DNA of 11,370 nt, taken from CAZYXO01 sp964651315. Its GTDB lineage: Bacteria; Bacillota_I; Bacilli_A; RF39; UBA660. The notes under the pieces were generated by a model that was given only the letters and a program-made list of their open reading frames with translations, was not told the DNA's origin and did not search any database. Of the stretch, positions 5,153 through 11,370 are shown in pieces (position 1 is the stretch's first letter; each line of letters starts with the position of its first letter). Made by a program: the position numbers and the translations under genes. The stretch is from NCBI GenBank assembly GCA_964651315.1, contig CAZYXO010000038.1, positions 1 to 11,370 of the forward strand, in the 5' to 3' direction.

Positions 5153-5350
5153 TCATTGTTTAATTGTAATTAATCCCTTTTCTACTTCTTCTAATGCTCG
5201 ACCTAATTCTTTCTTATTACAATATTCGTTTTCTGGTATTTGAAAGTGTTTATTGTCTAACATTTGTTTACTTCTTATAGAAGCAACATGTACTAAAATA
5301 TACTTAGAATCTACAATATTTAATAATTTGTCAATCGATGGATATAACAT
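5153..5350 (-). CDS. rpoZ: DNA-directed RNA polymerase subunit omega
   Basis: This 65-residue protein matches the core of bacterial omega. It begins MLYPSIDKLLNIVDSKYILV, where Gram-positive omegas typically read MLxPSIDxLL...SKYxLV. It continues with HVASIRSKQM (usually AAxRARQL) and ends with KELGRALEEVEKGLITI (usually KxVxxALEEIxxGKI). The length is normal for Firmicutes. Omega helps fold and assemble the beta' subunit of RNA polymerase. A TAG lies directly in frame before the ATG, so the start cannot be further upstream; the nearest ribosome-like site AAGGA is about 12 nt away, which is long. In many Firmicutes rpoZ follows gmk. Here it is preceded by an unrelated nuclease gene and has a candidate promoter of its own, so it looks detached from its usual neighbour. 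Confidence 0.93.
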   Translation of the reverse strand: MLYPSIDKLLNIVDSKYILVHVASIRSKQMLDNKHFQIPENEYCNKKELGRALEEVEKGLITIKQ

Positions 5351-5375
5351 CTATTAATCACGTCCTTACAATAAT

Positions 5376-5405
5376 ATAATACTAAACAATCACTAAGATA
5401 TACAA
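5376..5405 (-). promoter_or_regulatory. Candidate promoter of rpoZ
   Basis: On the minus strand -35-like TTGTAT (5400-5405) and -10-like TATTAT (5376-5381) are 18 bp apart, in the 76-bp space between the nuclease stop and the rpoZ start. No clear terminator for the nuclease gene is visible there, so read-through into rpoZ is also possible. Confidence 0.4.
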
Positions 5406-5426
5406 GGGTAAGTCATAAACTTTACA

Positions 5427-7295
5427 CTATTTTACAAGTTGTCTTAATGCATCTAATATAACAACCATCGCCCAAGTATCTTGTTTACAGTATGTAACTA
5501 AAGCGTCATACTTTAATTTAAATTCTTCTTTATTTAAATTTGGATAATCTAAATAAGCAACAATTGCTTCAGTACCATTTTTTACAACTAATTTATCATA
5601 AGATAAATCACTAAATACTGGCAATGTTTTTTTAATAGAAAAAGAGCCACTTAAATATTTATCATAAAAATTAAATGTTTTACATCTTTCTTCGTCAAAA
5701 CCAAGTTCACTATATAATTTTGAATTATTATTAACTAACCAAATCAAATCAAAACCTCGATCATACATTTTCATTAATGGTTCTTTATATTCTGGAAATA
5801 TTCCTGCTAATTCTTTTATTCTTCCTTTTTCAAATGAAACATTTTGAGCAAATAAAGTTCCTTTATCAGCGTCAATATATTCTACTAATTTTTGAACCAT
5901 TTCTAATCTATTATCTTCAAAATCTTTACACAAAAATACATAGTTATCTTTATCTTTATCGCACACTCCTGGAGCACGTTCGATATGCAAACTAAACTCA
6001 AATGGACTTTGAATATATGGCCACTCTCCCCTAAATCTTGGCACAGGACAAGGTAATGTTTCAAAATCTAAATGATATATCGGATATTTTAATGTATTTA
6101 TTCCGGCTTTTATTTTTTCTTTATCGATATATTGAGTTCCAAAAGATAAACAATCCCTTTGAATATGATGATTTTTACTTGTAATCCATGATTCTGGTAT
6201 ATCAAGCATATTAATGTATCCTTCATTTATTAATTCTAAACCTTTTAATCGTTCACCAGTATCAGTTTTAAAACCTTGTGGAGTGTTAACATAATTTAAA
6301 CTAGAATTTTTCTTAGGTATGTGCGAACCACAAATTGGATCAAAAAACTTACAACGCATCATTTTTGGTCCACAACCTTTGCTTAAAAGACATGGACTTG
6401 AATCAAGTGCTAACAAATTTTTTTCTAAATACTCAGCATCATTTTCAATCATTACTTGCATTTCTTCAACTAGTTTTGTTACATCAAAAACAACTATTAT
6501 TTCATTACCATTCTCATCTTGATTATAAACCATATCGCCGTTTTCATAAGTTCCATCAAAAACATATTGATGATTTAAAACTGCTAAATAAAAACGATAA
6601 TCTTTTATTTTGTCATAATTATTTGTTTCTTTAAGTTCGCCACCGATAATAAATCTCTGTACTGCAATATCATAAATATATTTGCCTTTACCATATCTAT
6701 CTAATAGTTTTTCTTTTTGAGCAAGATAACTTTTCATTGGCATTTCTGCGTCAATATTATATCCTTCTATTTCATCTTTAAAATAATATATATCATTTAC
6801 TTTGGCAAATATAGGATATTTATCTTGATTCTTATAACCACTTTCTAATTTAAAATATGTATTACTTGTTGTTGCTTTAACTTCAATAATATTATTAAAT
6901 CCATTACTTTCATTAAAAATATCTATATAACATAAATATTTAATTCCATTATTAGTAAAATCAAACATTTCTTGGTTAAATGTTTGTTCATTATATATTG
7001 TTTTACCACCAAAATACTTTTTGATGTATTTACCCGCTTCCATTTCTACTCTAGTATAATATTTAAGCATTCTTTCTAATTGAGCATTTTCTTTATCAAC
7101 TAAATCTAGTTCATCGCCGTCTTCGTCAATTCCATACATACCATTTAATAATTCTTGCTTTTTACTATTTAGTTCTTCATCTTTATATTCTGCAAAACTT
7201 ATATCACTATCTAATCTTTCTTTTTTCACGTTATCAAGAGCACAATATCTTTTACATCTTGTATAATTTATAAAATTTGTTTTTGTTATTGCCAT
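5427..7295 (-). CDS. DUF2779 protein: Cas4-like PD-(D/E)XK nuclease fused to a DnaQ-like exonuclease domain
   Basis: This 622-residue protein has two probable nuclease modules. In the N-terminal half, YIDIF (D125) followed by IIEVKATTS (E138, K140) is the PD-(D/E)XK core. An early cysteine pair (C14, C18) and a later cluster CLLSKGCGPKMMRCKFFDPIC (C302, C308, C315, C322) resemble the Fe-S ligands of Cas4/AddB-type nucleases. In the C-terminal half (about 404-622), YHLDFETLPCPVP (D410, E412), FAQNVSFEKGRIKELA (482-497) and YCKQDTWAM (D606) are the motifs of an RNase H-like DnaQ exonuclease, with WPYIQSPFEFSLHIE typical of DUF2779. The predicted activity is cleavage or trimming of DNA or RNA; the physiological role is not known to me. 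Ribosome site AGGTGA (7299-7304) overlaps the stop of the upstream lone pilin gene, so the two are probably translated from one message. Confidence 0.85.
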   Translation of the reverse strand: MAITKTNFINYTRCKRYCALDNVKKERLDSDISFAEYKDEELNSKKQELLNGMYGIDEDGDELDLVDKENAQLERMLKYYTRVEMEAGKYIKKYFGGKTIYNEQTFNQEMFDFTNNGIKYLCYIDIFNESNGFNNIIEVKATTSNTYFKLESGYKNQDKYPIFAKVNDIYYFKDEIEGYNIDAEMPMKSYLAQKEKLLDRYGKGKYIYDIAVQRFIIGGELKETNNYDKIKDYRFYLAVLNHQYVFDGTYENGDMVYNQDENGNEIIVVFDVTKLVEEMQVMIENDAEYLEKNLLALDSSPCLLSKGCGPKMMRCKFFDPICGSHIPKKNSSLNYVNTPQGFKTDTGERLKGLELINEGYINMLDIPESWITSKNHHIQRDCLSFGTQYIDKEKIKAGINTLKYPIYHLDFETLPCPVPRFRGEWPYIQSPFEFSLHIERAPGVCDKDKDNYVFLCKDFEDNRLEMVQKLVEYIDADKGTLFAQNVSFEKGRIKELAGIFPEYKEPLMKMYDRGFDLIWLVNNNSKLYSELGFDEERCKTFNFYDKYLSGSFSIKKTLPVFSDLSYDKLVVKNGTEAIVAYLDYPNLNKEEFKLKYDALVTYCKQDTWAMVVILDALRQLVK

Positions 7296-7302
7296 TCTTC
7301 AC

Positions 7303-7683
7303 CTATTCTAAAATAACTGCTTTATAAACATCATTTTCTTTATCATAAACAATTTTAATCTCTAAATCATTTAATTCTTTTTTTGTTATTTCATCAATTA
7401 CTTTACCATCATTGTCACTTGTTAAATAATTATTAGTTACTAAATCATTTACTTTTATTTTAATTTCATTTTTATCTTTAAATAATTCACTATTATCTTT
7501 AGCATATTTTTCTGCTGCAAAAACTATTAAATCTTTTTTATCACTTTCAGTATTACTTAATTTATCTTCAATAGTTGGTGATGAAAAAGCATGAGATTCT
7601 TTATTAATTACAATAAAAGTAACTACTCCTAAAAAAACTATTAATATTAATAATTCAACAATTGTATATCCATTTTTCTTCAT
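7303..7683 (-). CDS. Orphan type IV prepilin-like protein
   Basis: This 126-residue protein has the leader MKKNG, then Tyr (mature 1), Glu at mature +5 (residue 10) and a hydrophobic helix to about residue 26, an intact class III prepilin signal. The rest is short, charged and Lys/Asp/Glu-rich, with an amphipathic helix (DLIVFAAEKYAKDNSELF, about 51-68) and likely beta strands at the end (IKIVYDKENDVYKAVI). No cysteines are present. It lies about 4.5 kb from the main pilin operon, alone, and directly upstream of the DUF2779 nuclease gene (7-bp gap between its stop and the next ATG). No clear ribosome site precedes the ATG at 7683, although a good extended -10 promoter is 28 bp upstream. It could be an alternative pilin or a DNA-binding minor pilin; the second is speculation based on its nuclease neighbour. 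Confidence 0.85.
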   Translation of the reverse strand: MKKNGYTIVELLILIVFLGVVTFIVINKESHAFSSPTIEDKLSNTESDKKDLIVFAAEKYAKDNSELFKDKNEIKIKVNDLVTNNYLTSDNDGKVIDEITKKELNDLEIKIVYDKENDVYKAVILE

Positions 7684-7710
7684 TTTACAACACTACTTTC
7701 TTCCATTAGT

Positions 7711-7719
7711 ATTATATCA
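7711..7719 (-). promoter_or_regulatory. Extended -10 promoter of the orphan pilin-nuclease unit
   Basis: On the minus strand the sequence reads TGA then TATAAT (7711-7716), an extended -10. A weak TTTATA lies 18 bp upstream as a possible -35. Transcription would start near 7704, giving a leader of about 20 nt before the pilin ATG at 7683. Confidence 0.6.
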
Positions 7720-7737
7720 TGATTTACGTTTATTTAT

Positions 7738-7764
7738 AAAGAAAATCTCATTTTATATGAGATT
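7738..7764 (-). terminator. Rho-independent terminator after dnaJ
   Basis: A perfect 8-bp stem AATCTCAT/ATGAGATT (7744-7751 with 7757-7764) has a 5-nt loop and is followed on the minus strand by UUUUCUUU-like sequence. It starts 17 bp after the dnaJ stop and separates the chaperone operon from the orphan pilin promoter. Confidence 0.7.
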
Positions 7765-7780
7765 CAACGTTTTATTTGTT

Positions 7781-8899
7781 TTATAAATTTTTTTGATAAT
7801 TTTTTATTTCTGATTCATCATCAAGATTACTATCTTTTAATTCTTCTAATAATTCTTTTTGACGACGATTTAATTTTGTTGGAGTTATTACTTTTACGAT
7901 AACGTACATATCCCCTTTATAATTACTATTAGGGTCTTTAACTCCTTTATCACGCAATTTTAATTTTGTGCCATTTTGAGTACCAGGTTTAACTTCTAAA
8001 TAAACATTTTTATCAAGAGTTGGTATTTCTTTTTTACAACCAAGTGCTGCTTCAACAATATTTATCGGTAATTCAAAGAATAAATTAAATTCATCACGCG
8101 TAAATATTTTTGAATCTCCTACATTAAATTCAATATAAATATCGCCATTAGGTCCACCGTTTATTCCACTTGAGCCTTTACCACTAATACGTAATTGATG
8201 TCCATGATCGACACCAGATGGAATTGTTACTTCGATTGTTTTTCTTTTCTTTATGTTTCCAGTTCCCCGACATTCATCACAAGTTCTCTTATAAATTTTT
8301 CCTGTTCCTTTACAATCACGACATGTAGTTTGAGTTTGAAAAAATCCAAATAAACTATTTTGTTCAACAATTACTTTACCACGTCCACCACAAGTAGAGC
8401 ATGTTACTTCATCAAATCCACCTTGACCTTTACATGATTCACACGTTTCAATTACATCAATTGTAATTTCTTTTTTACAACCATGAACTGCTTCATCAAA
8501 AGTTAAATTCAATAAAACAGCAGCGTCATCGCCTTTACGTGGACCATTGCTTCTGTTTCTGCTACTGCCACGTCCACCAAAAAACTCTCGAATGACTTCT
8601 TCGACATCAATATCTCCTGGATCAAATCCTTGGAAACCACCTGCAAATCCACCACCAAAGCCACCATTTTGACTAGCATTTTTATATGCTTCATGGCCAT
8701 AAGCATCATACTGTTTTCTTTTTTCAGGGTCGGACAAAACTGCATATGCTTCTCCTAAGGCTTTAAATTCTTTTTCGGCATCAGGACTTTTATTAACGTC
8801 GGGATGACATGTTTTGGCTTTTTTACGAAATGCACTTTTTATCTCAGCATCTGTTGCAGTTTTCGATACTCCTAATGTTTCATAATAATCTTTTTTCAT
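7781..8899 (-). CDS. dnaJ: Chaperone protein DnaJ (Hsp40, type I)
   Basis: This 372-residue protein has all type I parts in order. The J domain (about 4-66) carries HPD at 32-34, which stimulates DnaK ATP hydrolysis. A Gly/Phe-rich linker (about 79-111) follows, including GGFGGGFAGGFQGF. The zinc-binding domain has four CxxCxGxG repeats at C153-C156, C167-C170, C193-C196 and C207-C210. The C-terminal substrate-binding domains (about 216-355) include VTIPSGVDHGHQLRISGKG and KIFTRDEFNLFFELPI. The length is typical. Ribosome site AGGTGA lies about 9 nt before the ATG, inside the end of pepF, and the reading frames overlap by 20 bp. No residue essential to the family is missing. A terminator follows at 7738-7764, so dnaJ is the last gene of the chaperone operon. 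Confidence 0.97.
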   Translation of the reverse strand: MKKDYYETLGVSKTATDAEIKSAFRKKAKTCHPDVNKSPDAEKEFKALGEAYAVLSDPEKRKQYDAYGHEAYKNASQNGGFGGGFAGGFQGFDPGDIDVEEVIREFFGGRGSSRNRSNGPRKGDDAAVLLNLTFDEAVHGCKKEITIDVIETCESCKGQGGFDEVTCSTCGGRGKVIVEQNSLFGFFQTQTTCRDCKGTGKIYKRTCDECRGTGNIKKRKTIEVTIPSGVDHGHQLRISGKGSSGINGGPNGDIYIEFNVGDSKIFTRDEFNLFFELPINIVEAALGCKKEIPTLDKNVYLEVKPGTQNGTKLKLRDKGVKDPNSNYKGDMYVIVKVITPTKLNRRQKELLEELKDSNLDDESEIKNYQKNL

Positions 8900-10706
8900 A
8901 TTTCAAATCACCTTCATATATCTTTTTAAATTCATCAATTAATTTACCAAACTCTTTCATCGCTGTTTCAAATACATCTAGTTTAGTTAAATCAATATCT
9001 ATTATTTTTAATAGTTCGAGTGGATAATCACTTCCCCCACTTTTCAACAATTGCATATATTTTTCTAACATATTATTTTTATTTTCTAAAACATTTTTAA
9101 CAATATAAGTTGCAATACTTATACCAATAGCATATTTATAAGCATAAAAATTGTAATAAAAATGTGGAATTCTTGCCCATTCATATTTTATATTTTTATC
9201 AATTGAGACATTTTTGCCAAAATATTTTTTATTTAATTTATAGTATTCTTCACTTAAAAATTCACTCGTTAAAATTACATCATTTTCAACACTTTGATAC
9301 ATTTTTTCTTCAAATTCACTAAACATTGTTTGTCTAATTAAAGTACCACGATATGTTTCTAATAATTCATTGATAAAAAATAATTGTTCTTTCTTTGATT
9401 TAGCATTTTTAAGAAAATAATTATTTAGCAACAATTCATTTGTTAATGATGTTATTTCAGCGATAAAAATACTATAATCTGCTAAATTTTCTGGGTTATT
9501 TGTTCTCGAATAATAACTATGTACGGAATGTCCAAGTTCATGAGCAAGAGTTGAAACACTTTCATATTCATCTTCATAGTTTAATAGTATGTAAGGGTTT
9601 GTATCATAACAACCAGAAGAATACGCCCCACTTCTTTTACCTTTGTTACTATAAACATCTATCCAGCCTTCATTAAATGCTTTATCAAGTACTTTACCAT
9701 AATCATCACCCAAAGGTTTTAATGCAACTTTGACAAGTTTTTTTGCTTCTTCATAAGAATATTTATCATTTATTTTATCGATTAAACTTACATATACATC
9801 ATATATATGAAATTCTTTAAGATTTAAAACTTCTCTTTTTAAGTCATAATATTTATGAACTATATCTAAATTATTATTTACCGAATTTATTAAATTACGG
9901 TAAACTGAAGGGTCTATATTATCTTCAAATAAACTTTCTGATAGAGCATTATCATAATTTCTTGTTTTCGCCATATCTACATTTGATTCAATATTATTTT
10001 TTAATATTTTAGCAATAGTATTAATATATTCACCGTATTTTTGATGCAATTTATTAAAAGCATTTTTTCTTACATTACGATTCTTACTTGACATAAAACT
10101 AATATAATTCATCTGAGTTAATTCAACTAATTCATTATTATCATTTTTTAAATTACCAAAGGTAAAATCATTATCAGTCATAGTTGTATAAATTGAATAA
10201 GATGAATTCATACTTCTTCTTAATTTACTTATAAGTTCTTCTTCTATTGAAGATAAAATGTGATTTTTATAACGAGTAATATTTTGTAAATCAAATTTAT
10301 ATTGGAATAATTTTGGTTCTTCAAGATAATATTTTTCTAATTCACTTGCAGAAATATTTCTAATTTCAGGTACTGCATATGAAGATAATTTACTATAACC
10401 ATAGATTAAATTCTTTGTTTCTTCATACATTTGATTGCTTTTAGTATTACTCATATCTTCATCATAGTGTAAATGACTATAAGTACTTAATTTATAAATT
10501 ACTCTCGAAATTTCACTATCTAAATATAAATATGCAAGTAAATTTTTAGCATTATTTAATTTACCATTAAATTTACTAATTTCTAACATTTTTGTTTTTA
10601 GTAAATTCATTTCTTCATAAAATGCTTTTTCTGTTGCATAAATTGTTGTTAAATCCCAAGTGTATTCTTGCTTTTGCTCATTTCTTGTAATTTGTTTTTT
10701 TGGCAT
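8880..10706 (-). CDS. pepF: Oligoendopeptidase F (M3B metallopeptidase)
   Basis: This 608-residue protein has the normal length for PepF. The zinc site is STLAHELGHSVHSYYS (His389, Glu390, His393), followed by the third-ligand segment IFIAEITSLTNE with Glu417. Other family signs are the late GISIATYIV and LLKSGGSDYP segments and the N-terminal helical lobe. There is no signal peptide, so it acts in the cytoplasm, cutting short peptides. The start is supported by AAAGGA about 8-9 nt before the ATG. It lies between dnaK and dnaJ on the same strand, and its 3' end overlaps dnaJ. This is not the usual place for pepF. It suggests co-expression with the heat-shock chaperones, perhaps to recycle peptides produced by protein quality control; that role is inference. 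Confidence 0.95.
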   Translation of the reverse strand: MPKKQITRNEQKQEYTWDLTTIYATEKAFYEEMNLLKTKMLEISKFNGKLNNAKNLLAYLYLDSEISRVIYKLSTYSHLHYDEDMSNTKSNQMYEETKNLIYGYSKLSSYAVPEIRNISASELEKYYLEEPKLFQYKFDLQNITRYKNHILSSIEEELISKLRRSMNSSYSIYTTMTDNDFTFGNLKNDNNELVELTQMNYISFMSSKNRNVRKNAFNKLHQKYGEYINTIAKILKNNIESNVDMAKTRNYDNALSESLFEDNIDPSVYRNLINSVNNNLDIVHKYYDLKREVLNLKEFHIYDVYVSLIDKINDKYSYEEAKKLVKVALKPLGDDYGKVLDKAFNEGWIDVYSNKGKRSGAYSSGCYDTNPYILLNYEDEYESVSTLAHELGHSVHSYYSRTNNPENLADYSIFIAEITSLTNELLLNNYFLKNAKSKKEQLFFINELLETYRGTLIRQTMFSEFEEKMYQSVENDVILTSEFLSEEYYKLNKKYFGKNVSIDKNIKYEWARIPHFYYNFYAYKYAIGISIATYIVKNVLENKNNMLEKYMQLLKSGGSDYPLELLKIIDIDLTKLDVFETAMKEFGKLIDEFKKIYEGDLKYEKRLL

Positions 10707-10729
10707 AATTAAAATCCTTTCATAAACAT

Positions 10730-10761
10730 AATTTAAAGAGAGTTTTGTCTCTCTTTAAATT
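10730..10761 (-). other. Perfect 13-bp intercistronic hairpin between dnaK and pepF, no U tract
   Basis: The arms 10730-10742 and 10749-10761 are exact reverse complements with a 6-nt loop. The structure begins 2 bp after the dnaK stop. On the minus strand the 3' arm is followed by ATGTTTATG rather than a U run, so it is a poor Rho-independent terminator. It may be a partial terminator, an RNA processing site or a 3'-end stabiliser that sets the DnaK:PepF:DnaJ ratio. Confidence 0.7.
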
Positions 10762-10763
10762 AA

Positions 10764-11370
10764 TTATTTTTCTTCGTAATTTGCTTCTTCTACATTATCT
10801 TCATTATTTTTTGGTTCTTCAGTTGGTGAAGCAGATTCTGGATTGTTATTTTTTGCGGCTTCTTCATAAACTTTACCGGCAAGTTTCATAGCAACATCTT
10901 GTAATTCTTTTGTTTTTGTTTTAATACTTTCGATGTCAGTTCCTTCAAGGGCTTTTTTTAATTCTGCCATTTTATCTTCTGCTTCTTTTTTATCTTTTCC
11001 ATCAACTTTATCACCAAGATCATTGATGGCTTTTTCAGTTTGGAAAATCATACTGTCCGCTTCATTTCTTGCTTCTGCATCTGCTTTTTTCTTTTCATCT
11101 TCTTCTTTATTTTTTTCGGCTTCTTTAACCATTTTATCAATTTCTTCATCACTTAAACTAGTTGTTGCTGTAATAGTAATTGATTGTTCTTTATTTGTTC
11201 CTAAATCTTTGGCAGTAACATTTACAATACCATTGGCATCAATATCAAATTTAACTTCGATTTGTGGAACACCTCTTCTTGCTGGAGGTATATTTGTAAG
11301 TTGGAAATGTCCAAGGGTTTTATTATCCCCAGCCATTGGTCTTTCACCTTGCAATACGTGTACATCTACT
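10764..11370 (-). CDS. dnaK: Chaperone protein DnaK (Hsp70), C-terminal part; 5' end beyond window
   Basis: The open frame enters from the right edge and covers about the last 202 residues. It starts VDVHVLQGERPMAGDNKTLG, then HFQLTNIPPARRGVPQIEV and FDIDANGIVNVTAKDLGT, the highly conserved end of the DnaK beta-sandwich substrate domain. The alpha-helical lid follows, starting SLSDEEIDKMVKEAEKN. The C-terminal tail is Asn/Glu-rich and ends EEANYEEK. The codon at 11354 is a TTG for Leu within the conserved VLQGER motif, not a start. The tail lacks the EEVDx-type ending seen in some bacteria but is acidic as usual. It is followed by a hairpin without U tract, then pepF and dnaJ, so the three form one probable operon. 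An upstream hrcA-grpE would be expected outside the window. Confidence 0.97.
   Translation of the reverse strand, partial: VDVHVLQGERPMAGDNKTLGHFQLTNIPPARRGVPQIEVKFDIDANGIVNVTAKDLGTNKEQSITITATTSLSDEEIDKMVKEAEKNKEEDEKKKADAEARNEADSMIFQTEKAINDLGDKVDGKDKKEAEDKMAELKKALEGTDIESIKTKTKELQDVAMKLAGKVYEEAAKNNNPESASPTEEPKNNEDNVEEANYEEK

Noticed and set aside
5404..5435. Imperfect hairpin after the DUF2779 gene as its terminator
   Set aside because: The pairing GTAAGT with ACTTTAC needs a bulge and no U run follows.
6319..6634. Plus-strand open frames opposite the DUF2779 gene
   Set aside because: They overlap a long gene with recognisable motifs, lack ribosome sites and have no recognisable content; the same applies to 5777-5995.
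8509..8745. 78-codon open frame on the minus strand inside dnaJ
   Set aside because: It is an alternate frame of the J-domain and Gly/Phe region of a clear dnaJ gene.
8809..9027. 72-codon plus-strand open frame opposite the pepF/dnaJ junction
   Set aside because: It is antisense to two well-identified genes, with no ribosome site or family signature.
11352..11354. TTG at 11354 as the start of a 196-residue protein
   Set aside because: It lies within the conserved VLQGER motif of DnaK, and the frame is open to the right edge. It is an internal Leu codon of a cut gene.
1..11370. CRISPR arrays, insertion sequences, rRNA genes, riboswitches
   Set aside because: No regularly spaced repeats, transposase motifs, rRNA-like stretches or recognisable riboswitch leaders were seen. 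The Gly/Phe repeats in dnaJ are the normal linker.

Overview
The window looks like a chromosomal segment from a low-GC, Gram-positive bacterium of the Bacilli, probably one of the uncultured gut lineages near Erysipelotrichia, RF39 and the Mollicutes. The evidence is very strong A+T bias, Shine-Dalgarno sites of the AAGGAGG type, a SpoVID/YsxE sporulation pair, and ordinary TGA stops (rpoZ and the oligoendopeptidase gene end in TGA). That argues against the Mycoplasma code in which TGA is tryptophan. The lineage is inferred from style and gene content, not from a database match.

Almost everything is on the minus strand, so transcription runs from high to low coordinates. Positions 1-2774 hold a type IV pilus/pseudopilin operon of four prepilin-like proteins, cut by the left window edge. 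Its order and sizes recall the GspI-GspJ-GspK tip complex followed by a major pilin; the third protein is large, lacks the conserved Glu5 and carries a big C-terminal domain. A clear promoter lies at 2794-2822. Positions 2879-4664 hold a SpoVID-like coat morphogenetic protein with a LysM domain, overlapping a YsxE/CotS-like pseudokinase gene. A small two-helix membrane protein gene lies opposite to and convergent with the pseudokinase gene.

Positions 4665-5100 are a scar-like region. It holds a decayed C-terminus of a tyrosine integrase, a 12-bp-period direct repeat, a strong terminator, the 3' 21 bp of a tRNA that stops at a 10-N assembly gap, and then an intact tRNA-Ala(UGC) with its own promoter and terminator. 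It is either a tandem tRNA pair broken by assembly or a tRNA attachment site of an integrative element.

Positions 5153-7719 hold rpoZ (RNA polymerase omega), then a 622-residue protein joining a Cas4-like PD-(D/E)XK nuclease to a DUF2779/DnaQ-like exonuclease. A lone prepilin gene precedes the nuclease gene in the same apparent transcription unit. Positions 7738-11370 hold the heat-shock genes dnaK (3' part), pepF and dnaJ. pepF lies between the two chaperone genes and overlaps dnaJ by 20 bp. Between dnaK and pepF is a 13-bp perfect hairpin with no U tract.

The items most worth attention are the tip-like pilin with a large putative adhesive domain, the pilin-nuclease pair, the small hydrophobic gene lying inside the antisense 3' trailer of the coat gene, and the integrase/tRNA scar.
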